From positions 806,001 through 870,000 of the forward strand of contig CP036296.1 in the NCBI GenBank assembly GCA_007751255.1: 64,000 nucleotides of DNA, written 5' to 3'. Of this stretch, positions 1 to 8,914 are shown piece after piece. The position numbers and the translations under genes were made by a program. The DNA is from Engelhardtia mirabilis. Lineage in GTDB: Bacteria > Planctomycetota > UBA1135 > GCA-002686595. The notes beneath the pieces were generated by a model, which was not told the DNA's origin, searched no databases, and was given only the letters and a program-made list of their open reading frames with translations. Numbering within the stretch: position 1 is the first letter of the stretch; each line of letters opens with the position of its first letter.

Positions 1-7
1 CTGCGCG

Positions 8-84
8 GATTCGACGGCTTCGGTGTAACCCGCGCCGTTGCTGTTCGTCACCCCTGGTGGGCGGGCGGGGGCCCGCGGTGGTTC
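8..84 (-). repeat. Dispersed intergenic repeat, copy A
   Basis: Read on the minus strand this copy starts with ACCACCGCGGGCCCC, followed by a second GC-rich tract, then GGGTGACG, then GGGTTACACC about 60 nt from its start. Related copies lie at 20533-20611 and 29023-29100, with a partial copy at 17496-17558. It sits about 110 nt downstream of the maf stop, in the same direction. The first part can fold as a GCGGG/CCCGC hairpin. Function unknown: it could be a mobile miniature element, a structured RNA or a terminator-like element. Confidence 0.6.
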
Positions 85-196
85 TTGGGGCGCTCACCCG
101 AGGCTTTCGAACGTCGCACGGGCAGCGCCGAAGCCCCGCAGGAGCCCCGCAGGAGCCCCCGAATTGGCCCGCGAACGGACCAGGTGCGTCCCCGCC

Positions 197-772
197 TCAG
201 GGCAGGTCGATCCCGAAATCACCCAGGATTCGAACCGTGGCAATCAAGGGCAGGCCGGTGATCGCGCTGTGGTCGTCGCAGGCGATCTGCTCGAACAGCG
301 CGATGCCGCGCTGCTCCAGCTTGTAGGCGCCGGCGCAGTCAACAGGGTCGTCGACGGCAACGTAGCGCTCGATCGCCGCGCGGGTGAGGGCACGCATGGT
401 CAGCGTCGCCACGTCAGTCCAGGCGCGGCGCTCGCCTCCGCGCTGGATCGCGACGGCGGTGACCAACCGGTGGGTGCGGCCCGCCAGGCGTTCGAGTTGG
501 GCGGCGGCCCGCGCGGGGCTGCCGGGCTTCGAGAGGACCTCGGAGTCCAGGGCGCAGACCTGATCGGAGCCGATCACCACGGCCTCGGGGTACAGCTCGG
601 CCACCGACGCCGCCTTGGCCCGGGCCAGTGTCTGGGCCAGCTCGCGCGGCTCGAGGCCGCGGGACTTGTAGGCGTCCTCGTCCACGTCGGGCGCGACACA
701 GTCGAACTCGAGACCCAGGCGCTCGAGCAGGGCGCGGCGGTAGGGCGAGGTGCTGGCGAGGATGATTTGCAC
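197..772 (-). CDS. maf: Maf family nucleotide pyrophosphatase (YceF-like)
   Basis: Cytoplasmic house-cleaning enzyme that hydrolyses non-canonical or modified nucleoside triphosphates to monophosphates. The 191-residue length is normal for the family. Visible motifs are the N-terminal phosphate-binding ASTSPYRR (residues 6-13), GSDQV with the catalytic Asp at about 70, SKPG (81-84), and the C-terminal AYKLEQRG and ITGLPL. The sequence pattern is nearer the YceF (7-methyl-GTP) branch than the dTTP/UTP branch, but this is inferred. It starts with GTG and diverges from the S41 peptidase gene across only about 70 bp, which must hold both promoters. The family call is secure; the exact substrate is not. 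Confidence 0.92.
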   Translation of the reverse strand: MQIILASTSPYRRALLERLGLEFDCVAPDVDEDAYKSRGLEPRELAQTLARAKAASVAELYPEAVVIGSDQVCALDSEVLSKPGSPARAAAQLERLAGRTHRLVTAVAIQRGGERRAWTDVATLTMRALTRAAIERYVAVDDPVDCAGAYKLEQRGIALFEQIACDDHSAITGLPLIATVRILGDFGIDLP

Positions 773-840
773 GGGCGGGCAGGATAGCGGTGCGCAAGGG
801 GTGGCGTGGCGCGGCGGCTCTGGCGAACATCGCCCGCGCC

Positions 841-2436
841 ATGAACCCCGCGCCCCGTCGTCTGACCGTCGCCCTGACCCTCGCCTGCTCCTTACTGAAC
901 GCGGGGTCGTCCAACGCCCAATCGGAGCCCCCGTCGCAGGGCCTCGCCGAGCTCTATCCCAGCGATCTGGAGCCGACCCAGCCGCCTGTTCCGATGGGCT
1001 GGAGCACCGGTCCGCAGCACGTCCACCGTGTTGCCGGCTTCCGCTTCGAGCGCGGCGAGCGCCTGGTGGTCGAGACCGGCCCGGGCCTGGTCACCGTCGG
1101 CGTCCACCCGGACGGTCCCCTGTGGGCGGTGCTCGAGCCGGACGAGCCCGGCGCGATCGCGGGCGAGCTGCCCGGCGCCGGAGAGCACGTGCGCTCGATC
1201 TTCATGCGCTTCCACCCGGCGGAGCTGGGCGCACTGGTCGCGGGCGAGGCACTCCCCGCCGGCGACGACGACTGGCGCTTTCGCTCCGCCGTACGCCTGG
1301 CGATGGCCAAGCAGGCCAACTCTTGGGCGATGCAGGGCATGCCCGTGGTTCCGGCGCGGGGAACCGTGGTCCTCGACTGCGAGACCCTGGAGGGGCCGCG
1401 ACGCTTCTACATGGTCCAGGGCGGCGGCGACGTCGAGTACCTGCCCGCCTTCGACACCATGGCCCTGCCGGTCGCCGCGCCGGTCGATCCCGCCGATGCG
1501 GCGGCGGCGTTCGACGAGCTGTGGGTGGCCTTCGACCGCGAGTACGCGATGTTCGGGCTGCGCGACGTGGACTGGAGCGCCCAGCGCGAGCGCTTTCGAC
1601 CGATCGCAGCGCAGTGCGAGACCGTCTGGGAGCTGGGCTGTGTGCTGAGCGCCCTCGTCGCGCCCCTCGAGGATCGCCACGCTTGGGTCAAGGTCGGCGG
1701 CGAGCTGGTGCCGCACGAGCTGCCGGCCCTGCGCTACAACGCGAACTTCAAGGCGGTCATGGCGGCGCTCGAGCCGATGACCCAGCCGCGGCGCGGGATC
1801 AACTGGAGCCGGACCGCGGACGACTTCGGCTATGTGAGTGTCTCGGCCCTGGACACGGCCGACCTGGTCGAGCACTTCGACCGCGCACTCGAGGAGTTGG
1901 GCGACACCCACGGCTTGGTACTCGACCTGCGCTTCAACAGCGGCGGCGACGAGACCCTGGCCCAGGCCATGGCCGGCCGCTTCGTCACCGAGCCGACGAC
2001 CTACGCGACCCAGCGCTACCGCGACGGGGAGGCCCACGACGACCTCGGCCCCTGGAGCGAGCGGGTGCTCGAGCCCCGCGAGTGGTGCTACCAGTCGCCG
2101 GTGGTCGTGTTGATCGGGCCGGCGGTGATGAGCTCCGCCGAGGGCTTCACGCTGATGCTGGGCGAGTGCCCTGGGGCGACCCTGGTGGGCGAGCCCACGG
2201 TGGGCTCGTCGGGCAACCCGCGCACCCTCGAGCTGGTTGGTGGGATCACCGCGACCGTACCCCGCTGGCTGGCGGCCGATGCACGCAAGCAACCCTTCGA
2301 AGGGCGGGGCATCGCCCCCGACGTGCTCGTGGCGCCGGAGCCGTCCGCGTTCACCGCCGCCGATCCGGTCTTCGAGCGCGCCCTGGAGCTCTTGCGCGCC
2401 GAGCCGGCGGACGCACGCCGGCCCGGCCGCCGCTGA
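841..2436 (+). CDS. Secreted S41 family peptidase (tail-specific protease-like)
   Basis: Probable exported serine peptidase of family S41. The ATG at 841 is preferred over an in-frame GTG at 790 because it gives a clean signal peptide (MNPAPRRLTVALTLACSLL). The C-terminal half has the S41 core: LVLDLRFNSGGDE, then VVVLIGPAVMSSAEGF with the nucleophile Ser at about 431-432, then a substrate loop of the VGEPTVGSSG type. The upstream half (about residues 30-230) is a beta-rich region without a recognised family; no PDZ domain is evident. It probably acts outside the cytoplasmic membrane on unknown peptides. Family confident, substrate unknown. Confidence 0.85.
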   Translation: MNPAPRRLTVALTLACSLLNAGSSNAQSEPPSQGLAELYPSDLEPTQPPVPMGWSTGPQHVHRVAGFRFERGERLVVETGPGLVTVGVHPDGPLWAVLEPDEPGAIAGELPGAGEHVRSIFMRFHPAELGALVAGEALPAGDDDWRFRSAVRLAMAKQANSWAMQGMPVVPARGTVVLDCETLEGPRRFYMVQGGGDVEYLPAFDTMALPVAAPVDPADAAAAFDELWVAFDREYAMFGLRDVDWSAQRERFRPIAAQCETVWELGCVLSALVAPLEDRHAWVKVGGELVPHELPALRYNANFKAVMAALEPMTQPRRGINWSRTADDFGYVSVSALDTADLVEHFDRALEELGDTHGLVLDLRFNSGGDETLAQAMAGRFVTEPTTYATQRYRDGEAHDDLGPWSERVLEPREWCYQSPVVVLIGPAVMSSAEGFTLMLGECPGATLVGEPTVGSSGNPRTLELVGGITATVPRWLAADARKQPFEGRGIAPDVLVAPEPSAFTAADPVFERALELLRAEPADARRPGRR

Positions 2437-2449
2437 GCCGGCTGCGAGT

Positions 2450-3790
2450 TCAGAAGCTCTGATTCAGGATCGTCAGTGCCGAGGGCGGCGCCAGGGTCAG
2501 CGCACCGCTCTCGACCTCGACCACCACGGCTTGCAGGGGCAGGGTCCCGCCCCCGAAGGTCGGATCCTGCAGGGGCACGGGGACCACTTGGATCGTCGAG
2601 CCCGTGGCGCCCAAGCTCCAGGGGCCGAGCACGGCGAGGGTGCTTGCGAGCACCAGGGGCGCCGGCTGCAGACCGAGGTCGAACCAGGCGGTGGCGGACC
2701 CCACCAGGGCCAAGCACACATCGCCGGGTTCGCCGCTGAAGGTCAGCCGCGCATTGGTCCCACCGCGCACGGGCGAGGTCACCACGAAGCTGCGCGCGCC
2801 GTGGTCCAGCTCCAAGACCTGATGGGCGGGCAGGCTGCCCACGGCCACGTGGACGCCGACGGCGCCGGGGACTCCACAGAAGCTGCCCCCGCCGCCGCCG
2901 GGCGCGGAGAAGTGGTCGCGCACCGTCAGGATGCTGGGCGCCATCTGGGCGAAGCTCACGTCCCAATCCACCAGGCGGATGCCGTTGCCTCCATTGCCCC
3001 CGTCGCCGCAGTTCTTGCCGGTGAACAGGTCGTAGTCCACGCCGCCGTAGCCGCCGAACCCGCCGTAGGTCTCGATCCCCGAAACGATCGCGGTGGAGTC
3101 GAACAGCCACAGCCCGTTGCCGCCCCAGCCGCCGCTCCACCAGTCGTCCTCGGGACCGCTGGCCCCGTGGCCACCGCGCAGCACGCTGTCGAGCACGGTT
3201 ACGTTGCTGGAGATGGCGTGGATCCCGTCGCCCCCGCTGTAGGGCTCGGCGAAGGGCCCGACGTTGGTGCCGTTGCCACCGATCGCCGAGCAGCGCGCAA
3301 TGACCACGTCGGCACAGTGCGTCAACCGCACGCCGTGGTGGCTCGGCAGGCCGAAGTCGAGGGGGCCGGGGGCCGCGGTCAAGGTGCAGTCCTCGATCCA
3401 CAGGCTCCCGGCGCAGTCGATGGCTGCCAAGGCCGATGTCTCGGCCTGGTCGGTCGACAGGCCACGGATCACGACGAGCTGCCCCGCCGGGAGGTTCGCG
3501 ACGCGCCACACGCCATCGGCCCTGACCGTTTCGTCCGACTCGCCGACGACGGTCATTCCCTTGCCGTCGATCGCGAACGAGCCGTAGAAGCCGCCCTTGA
3601 CCAGCACCACGTCCCCGCTCGCCGAGGCGTCGACGGCCGGCTGGATGTCGGTGAAGTCCACCCCCGGACCACCGTCGTCGTCGACGATCCAGACCTGACC
3701 GGCGGCGGCACCCTGGGCCAGGGCGACGCAGGCGAGGAGCGGTGCGAGGCGCGGTGCGCAGAGGCAGGGCGAGGCGGGGCGAGCGCGCAT
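2450..3790 (-). CDS. Secreted right-handed beta-helix protein, paralog 1
   Basis: A 446-residue exported protein. The start at 3790 gives a signal peptide (RLAPLLACVALAQGAAA). The first part carries the poly-beta-helix layout seen in pectate-lyase-like proteins: DIQPAVDA near the N-terminus, then repeated short strands, with glycine-asparagine turns such as GGNGTN and GGNGGNGI. The last 120 or so residues form a separate beta domain ending in LTILNQSF. The next gene (3880-5208) is a clear tandem paralog with the same architecture and shared blocks such as WRVANLPAGQLVV. No catalytic residues of polysaccharide lyases could be assigned. A surface structural or carbohydrate-binding role is plausible but unproven. 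Confidence 0.8.
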   Translation of the reverse strand: MRARPASPCLCAPRLAPLLACVALAQGAAAGQVWIVDDDGGPGVDFTDIQPAVDASASGDVVLVKGGFYGSFAIDGKGMTVVGESDETVRADGVWRVANLPAGQLVVIRGLSTDQAETSALAAIDCAGSLWIEDCTLTAAPGPLDFGLPSHHGVRLTHCADVVIARCSAIGGNGTNVGPFAEPYSGGDGIHAISSNVTVLDSVLRGGHGASGPEDDWWSGGWGGNGLWLFDSTAIVSGIETYGGFGGYGGVDYDLFTGKNCGDGGNGGNGIRLVDWDVSFAQMAPSILTVRDHFSAPGGGGGSFCGVPGAVGVHVAVGSLPAHQVLELDHGARSFVVTSPVRGGTNARLTFSGEPGDVCLALVGSATAWFDLGLQPAPLVLASTLAVLGPWSLGATGSTIQVVPVPLQDPTFGGGTLPLQAVVVEVESGALTLAPPSALTILNQSF

Positions 3791-3879
3791 GGTGGTGTCT
3801 CCCGGGTTGTCGGATCGGCGCCCGAAGGCGGGCGCCGCGGTCGTCGTCGCGGGGCGCGGCACACCGCACCCGGTACGTG

Positions 3880-5208
3880 TCACAGGCCCTGCTCGAGCAC
3901 GGTCAGGGCCGAGGGGCTGGCGAGGGTCAGGGCGCCGGACGCGGCCTCGAGCACGACCGCCTGCATGGGCAGGGTCGCGCCGCCGAAGCCGATCGCCTGG
4001 GTCGGGACCGGGACCGCCTGGATCGTCGTGCCGGACCCATCGAGCTGCCAGGGCCCGAGCACGATCGGCACGTCCGCCAGCACCAGGGGCGCCGGCTGAC
4101 CGCCGAGGTCGAGCCAGGTGGCGCCGCCAGAGGCCACGGCCAGCACCAGGTCGCCCGGCGCGCCCGCGAAGTTGAGCCGTGCATCGGTCCCGCCGCGCAC
4201 CGGCGAGTTGACGAAGAAGGTCCGCGCGTCGCCGGCCAGCTCGGTCACCGAGTGGGGTTTCTGGGGCGTGAGCGTGATCGGCTGGCCCGGGCTGCCCGCC
4301 GGCGCACACCAGGCCCCGCCGCCGCCGCCGGGCGTCGAGACCTGGTCGCGCACGGTCAGCACACTGCTGTAGGTGGCGGTGAATTCGGGGTTGTAGCTCT
4401 CGACGTAGATGCCGCTGCCGCCGTTGCCCCCGTAGCCGCAATTCTTGGTGCCGAACAGCGTGTCGTAGTCGACGTCGGCCCAACCGCCGTAGCCACCGTG
4501 GGTCTCGACCCCGGCCACCAATGCGTGGGTGGCCGACATCCGCAGCCCGTGACCGCCGATTGCCCCGTCCCAGGACTCGCCCAGGGGCGAGCTGGCGCCG
4601 TGGCCACCGGTCAGGACGCTGTCGACGACCGCGACGTTCGTGGCGAAACTGTCCACGCCGCTGCCACCTCCGAAGGGGTAGCCGAAGCTCCCCAAGTTCT
4701 TGCCGTTGCCGCCGCTCGCCTCGCAGCGTGCGATGACGACTTCCTTGCAGCGGTCGAGGCGAATTCCATGGTGCAGCGGCAGCACGCCGGTGAGGGGACC
4801 GTCGGACGCGGTCAGGGTGCAGTCCTCGATCCATAGGCTCCCCTCGCACGAAGAGGCGGACAGGCCCTGGGTGCCCGGGGTCCCGGTCTGCAGGCCGCGC
4901 AGCACCACGAGCTGGCCGGCGGGCAGGTTCGCGACCCGCCAGGTGCCGTCGACGTGGACCACCTGATCGGCGTCGGCGAGGACGGACAGGCCCTTGCCGT
5001 CGATCGCGAACGTCGCGTAGTCGCCGCCCCTGATCAGCACCACGTCACCCGGCGCAGCCACATCGACGGCCGGCTGAATGTCGAGGAAGTCGAAGCCGGG
5101 CGCCGCGGAGCCGTCGACGACCCAAACCTGGCCGGCGGCCGCGGTCGTGGCGAGGGCGATGGTGGCGAGGGCCGTGGTGAGGCTGGTGAGCACTACGGGA
5201 GCTTGCAT
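3880..5208 (-). CDS. Secreted right-handed beta-helix protein, paralog 2
   Basis: A 442-residue exported protein with signal peptide (TTALATIALATTAAA), closely related to the downstream gene at 2450-3790. It has the same order: GQVWVVDGSA near the mature N-terminus, DIQPAVDVAAPGDVVL, beta-helix rungs with GGNGGSGIY turns, then a C-terminal beta domain ending in ALTVLEQGL. The two genes are separated by 89 bp and are co-oriented, so they probably arose by tandem duplication and may be co-transcribed. The C-terminal domain resembles the tail of other secreted proteins of this genome type. No enzyme activity can be assigned from the sequence. Confidence 0.8.
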   Translation of the reverse strand: MQAPVVLTSLTTALATIALATTAAAGQVWVVDGSAAPGFDFLDIQPAVDVAAPGDVVLIRGGDYATFAIDGKGLSVLADADQVVHVDGTWRVANLPAGQLVVLRGLQTGTPGTQGLSASSCEGSLWIEDCTLTASDGPLTGVLPLHHGIRLDRCKEVVIARCEASGGNGKNLGSFGYPFGGGSGVDSFATNVAVVDSVLTGGHGASSPLGESWDGAIGGHGLRMSATHALVAGVETHGGYGGWADVDYDTLFGTKNCGYGGNGGSGIYVESYNPEFTATYSSVLTVRDQVSTPGGGGGAWCAPAGSPGQPITLTPQKPHSVTELAGDARTFFVNSPVRGGTDARLNFAGAPGDLVLAVASGGATWLDLGGQPAPLVLADVPIVLGPWQLDGSGTTIQAVPVPTQAIGFGGATLPMQAVVLEAASGALTLASPSALTVLEQGL

Positions 5209-5289
5209 TGGAATCGGCTAGAGCTGGCAGGGGGGAATGGGGTCGGCGCGGGCGGGAAGCCAGCCCGGTTGGTCGCCGCGGCGGGCGCG

Positions 5290-5803
5290 TTACGGGCGAC
5301 CTTCGCTGGGAGTTGCGGTGGGGTCGGGAACGATCGGGTCGGCGACGTGCCCTGGGGGGGGCGGCAGGTCGCTCGAGAGCTCGGCGGTGACCGGTCGAAG
5401 GGGCGTGGCGGTTCCCTCGAGCGCGGGACTTGGGGGGATCGGGGCGGCCGTGGTCGACGGACCCGCGGAATCGGAGGTTTCGAGGATCACGGCCGCGACG
5501 ATCGGCGCCGGGGGCCGAGGCGCGCGGCGCCCTGGCCGTCGATCTCCCAGCCGCGCAGGCTCACGCGCCCATCGGCGGGCAGGCTCTCGCTCCGGAGCCA
5601 CGCGTCGACGGTCGCTCGGGCGCCCGCGACCGCCAGGGTAGCTGGCCCTGGCCGTCCCGGAGTTGCGCCGTCGGGGCTCCCGCCGCCGACGAGCACCGCG
5701 TCGCCCAGGGAAGCCGCGCTGTCTGCGGCGGCGACGGGTCGATGAGCCCCCATTCCCACCCGAGGCCGTCGATCGTGGGGGCGGCGCGCTGCGAGCGGCC
5801 CAC
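5290..5803 (-). pseudogene. Frame-broken gene, unknown product
   Basis: No intact gene fits here, yet three successive minus-strand frames look coding (high-GC third positions, natural residue mix). An upstream frame reads TIDGLGWEWGLIDPSP. The next reads TVDAWLRSESLPADGRVSL and GWEIDGQG. A third reads VAAVILETSDSAGPST and runs to a stop at 5290. The last switch falls near the CCCCC run at about 5512. Either the gene is decayed or the assembly contains indels. No family is recognised. The reconstructed C-terminus is Pro/Ala/Thr-rich. Confidence 0.35.
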
Positions 5804-5847
5804 GGCCCTCGGTCGACACCCGCCGCCCCGCCGGCCATGATCGCCCC

Positions 5848-6765
5848 ATGCCCAGCCGACGCGACCTCCTGCGCGGCGCCCTCCTGTGCGCCGGTGCCCT
5901 GCCCCTCGCCGCCTGCGGTAGCACGCCCCAGCCGCCGGCGGGCGCGCCCCGCTACCGCATCTCCCTGGCCCAGTGGTCCCTGCACCGGGCGCTCCAGGGC
6001 GGCCGGCTCGACAACTTGGACTTTCCGCGCGTGGCGCGCGAGGACTACGGCATCGCGGGGGTGGAGTACGTCAACTCGTTCTTCCGTGACCGGGCCGAGG
6101 ACCTGACCTATCTGGGTGAGCTGCGTACACGCGCGGAGGGGTCGGGCGTGCGCAGCCTGTTGATCATGGTCGATGGGGAGGGAGCCTTGGGGGCGCAGGA
6201 CGACGCGGAGCGCGCGGCCGCGATCGCGAACCACCACCGCTGGATCCGCGCGAGCGCGTTCCTGGGTGGGCACTCGATCCGCGTCAACGCGGCCGGCAAG
6301 GGCGACCGCGACGAGCACTCCCGGCGCGCGGCGGACTCCCTGCACCAGTTGTGCGTGACCGGCGAGGAGTACGGCATCAGCGTGATCGTCGAGAACCACG
6401 GGGGCCCCAGCTCCGACGGCGCTTGGTTGGCCGAGACGATCCGGCGCGCGGATCACCCCGGCTGCGGCACCCTGCCCGACTTCGGCAACTTCGGCCTGGA
6501 GGACGGGACGCAGTACGACCGCTACCGCGGCGTGGCCGAGTTGATGCCCTACGCCAAGGCCGTCAGCGCCAAGAGCCACGACTTCGACGCCGCCGGCAAC
6601 GAGGTCCACACCGACTACCGGCGCATGCTGGATCTCGTGGTGGCCTCGGGCTACGACGGCTGGATCGGCGTCGAGTACGAGGGCAAGTCGCTGAGCGAGC
6701 CCGACGGCATCCGCGCGACCAAGGCCCTGCTCGAGCGCGAGTTCGCGCGGATCGAGGGGGCGTGA
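5848..6765 (+). CDS. Sugar phosphate isomerase/epimerase-like TIM-barrel protein, exported
   Basis: A 305-residue protein of the xylose-isomerase-like TIM-barrel (AP endonuclease 2) superfamily. The N-terminus has an Arg pair, a hydrophobic stretch and a lipobox-like LPLAACGS, so it may be Tat-exported and lipid-anchored. Metal-site motifs are in the expected order: VIVENHGG (Glu), PDFGNFG (Asp), AKSHDF (His) and GVEYEG (Glu). The substrate is unknown: planctomycete genomes carry many such enzymes, usually linked to sugar or inositol breakdown. A GH2-like gene begins 14 bp downstream on the same strand and is probably co-transcribed, which supports a carbohydrate role. Confidence 0.85.
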   Translation: MPSRRDLLRGALLCAGALPLAACGSTPQPPAGAPRYRISLAQWSLHRALQGGRLDNLDFPRVAREDYGIAGVEYVNSFFRDRAEDLTYLGELRTRAEGSGVRSLLIMVDGEGALGAQDDAERAAAIANHHRWIRASAFLGGHSIRVNAAGKGDRDEHSRRAADSLHQLCVTGEEYGISVIVENHGGPSSDGAWLAETIRRADHPGCGTLPDFGNFGLEDGTQYDRYRGVAELMPYAKAVSAKSHDFDAAGNEVHTDYRRMLDLVVASGYDGWIGVEYEGKSLSEPDGIRATKALLEREFARIEGA

Positions 6766-6779
6766 GGGCTGCGGGAGCG

Positions 6780-8729
6780 ATGGTGCGCGCGGCGCGCTGT
6801 GTGGCGCTCTGTGTGGTAGTGGCGTCGGTTCTGATGACCGGCCAGGCGCATGCGGCGCAACGGGAGATCGAACCCCTCGATCGCGGCTGGACCCATGTCG
6901 TGCTCGGAGGAGACGAGGCCACCGACGACTCCAGCCGCTGGACCCGGATCGACTTGCCGTTCGCCACCCTCGACCCGCGCGAACGAATCGTGCTGCGCCG
7001 TGAGTTGCGCGCGCCCGCGTCCCAGCGTGAGCGCCGAGCCCGCGTGCGGCTGTCGGCGGCCTCCGAGGTCGCGGAGGCCTTCCTCGACGGCGTGGCGCTC
7101 CGGGTGGAGGAACGCGGGTTCGACGTGATCCTGGAGTTGGGCAGCGACCTGTCCGACGGCGAGCGACACGAGCTCTTGGTCTTGTTCGGGTCGGGCGAGG
7201 GCGACCTTGCGACTGTCACGGGCGTGCCCACTGGCATCGCCGGCGGCGCCCGGATCGAGTACCTGGGGGAGCGCTTTCTCGAGCTGCGCAACGATCGCGA
7301 GACGCCGCCACTCGTTTGGAGCTGGCTCGATTCCGAAGCGCCCGTCCTGGAGCTGACTGTCGAAGTGGTCGAGCGCTTACCCGGCGCCGAGCCGCCGAGC
7401 CTGCGAGCGGTGTTGCTCGGCGAGGATCGAGCGGAACTCGCCAGTGCCGAGACCGTGGTGTCGCCGGACACGACCGCGCCCACGCCCGTGAGCCTGGCCC
7501 TCGCCGCGCCGAACATCGTGCCCTGGACGCCGGCGGACCCCCGGGTCTACGGCGTCGTCGTCGAGCTGAGCCGGGCTGGAGAGGTGGTCGACCGATGGAG
7601 CACGACCACCGCGCCCCGCAGGCCTCGGGACGGGGGCTACGTCGGCGGCAGCTACCAGGTCGGCTACGACCCGGCGTGCCTCGAGCCGGCCCTGAGCGAC
7701 TCGCCACTCGCGCGTCTATCGGCCCGAGCCCTGCGCAGGGATGCGGTGCGCCTGGGTCAGCTGGGGGCCGCCGTCTGGATGAACGCGGCCTCCGTCGCCG
7801 ATGAAGCCCTGCTCGTGGAGTGCGACCTACGAGGCATTGAAGTCGCTGTGGTCGCCTCCGAGGCGTTCCCGGTCGGGCGTCGCCGCGCGTTGGAAGCCTT
7901 GGCCCAGGCCCATCCGAGTGCCGTCATCGTGAACGAGCCACCCCTCGATCGCGATGGGCTGAGGACGCTGTTCGACCGCTTCGGCCCGACTCGGGCCGAC
8001 CGCTCGGCCGCCGGCTCCGATCGTAGGGAGCACGCGCGCTTGTTCGTCGAGGCGGCCCGAACGGCGACGAGCTCGAGCCTCGTTCCCGATGCCCTCGAGA
8101 TGGACGGCGGCGGCACCTTCACCTCCGATCGCCTGCCCACCTGGGCCTACCACCGCCTCCGCGCCGCGAGCGGCCAGCCCACGGCCTACGCCGCGGTCGA
8201 CTGGGCCGAGCTGGAGCTCGGCGGCGAGCTGACCGTCTACTCCAGCGGAGACGCGGTCGAGGTCTTCGTGGACGGCGAGTCACTCGGGCGGCGTCGGCCC
8301 TGGCGCGGGGTCGCGACGTTCGAGCGCGCGCCGTCCGCCGCCGAACAGGTCCTTGTGCGCTCCTGGCGCGGCGGAACGGTGCACGCGGAACGGGTGCTCT
8401 TGCGGCCGGGAGCCCCGGCGCAGATCCTGCTCCTGGCCGACGAGCTCGGCATCCCCCTCTCGGCCATCGAGCACGACCAGATCTGGGTCCACGCCCTCGT
8501 GCTCGACGGGCAGGGCACGGTCTGCACCGACTTCGACGGCGAGGTCGTCGTCTCCCTGCTCGGCGGCGGCGAGATCGTCGGGAGCGGCCGCCCGCGGGCC
8601 GAGGGTGGCGTCGCCAGCGTCGTCCTGCGCGCCACCGGACCCGACCCGATCCAACTCGCCGCATCGGCGACCGCGGTCGACGAACGCCTCGACTCGAACC
8701 GGCTGACGGTCGTCCCCGACGGCTTCTAG
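6780..8729 (+). CDS. Secreted GH2 beta-galactosidase-like protein, catalytic residues not found
   Basis: A 649-residue exported protein. The ATG at 6780 is preceded by GGGAG and encodes a signal peptide (CVALCVVVASVLMTGQAHA). The N-terminal region resembles the jelly-roll/Ig parts of glycoside hydrolase family 2. The C-terminal part resembles the DUF4982-like and Big-type Ig domains of GH2 beta-galactosidases: a block with VEVFVDGESLGRR, then an Ig block around VVVSLLGGGEIVG. The central region is too short and divergent for a normal catalytic barrel, and no Glu pair could be assigned. It may be a non-catalytic carbohydrate-binding relative. It follows the isomerase-like gene by 14 bp. Confidence 0.6.
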   Translation: MVRAARCVALCVVVASVLMTGQAHAAQREIEPLDRGWTHVVLGGDEATDDSSRWTRIDLPFATLDPRERIVLRRELRAPASQRERRARVRLSAASEVAEAFLDGVALRVEERGFDVILELGSDLSDGERHELLVLFGSGEGDLATVTGVPTGIAGGARIEYLGERFLELRNDRETPPLVWSWLDSEAPVLELTVEVVERLPGAEPPSLRAVLLGEDRAELASAETVVSPDTTAPTPVSLALAAPNIVPWTPADPRVYGVVVELSRAGEVVDRWSTTTAPRRPRDGGYVGGSYQVGYDPACLEPALSDSPLARLSARALRRDAVRLGQLGAAVWMNAASVADEALLVECDLRGIEVAVVASEAFPVGRRRALEALAQAHPSAVIVNEPPLDRDGLRTLFDRFGPTRADRSAAGSDRREHARLFVEAARTATSSSLVPDALEMDGGGTFTSDRLPTWAYHRLRAASGQPTAYAAVDWAELELGGELTVYSSGDAVEVFVDGESLGRRRPWRGVATFERAPSAAEQVLVRSWRGGTVHAERVLLRPGAPAQILLLADELGIPLSAIEHDQIWVHALVLDGQGTVCTDFDGEVVVSLLGGGEIVGSGRPRAEGGVASVVLRATGPDPIQLAASATAVDERLDSNRLTVVPDGF

Positions 8730-8914
8730 CCGTCGCGCGGCACGAGCGACGCTCGGCTCGGCGGCTTCGCGCCACGCGAGAGGTCGTACAGCCTCGAGCT
8801 CGAGCCGAGCGCCCGGGGCCGCTCGCCGATTGGATGCTCGCGGGGGAACCCGTCGCCGACGCGGGGGCACGTGGCTCGATTTCCCGTGCCAGGGCTGCCC
8901 GCAGCGCGAGCGCC

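Noticed and set aside
892-2292. Long open frames antisense to the S41 peptidase and to many other genes in the window
   Set aside because: They have Arg/Ala/His-rich composition typical of reverse-strand reading of GC-rich codons, no family motifs, and lie entirely over genes with clear domains.
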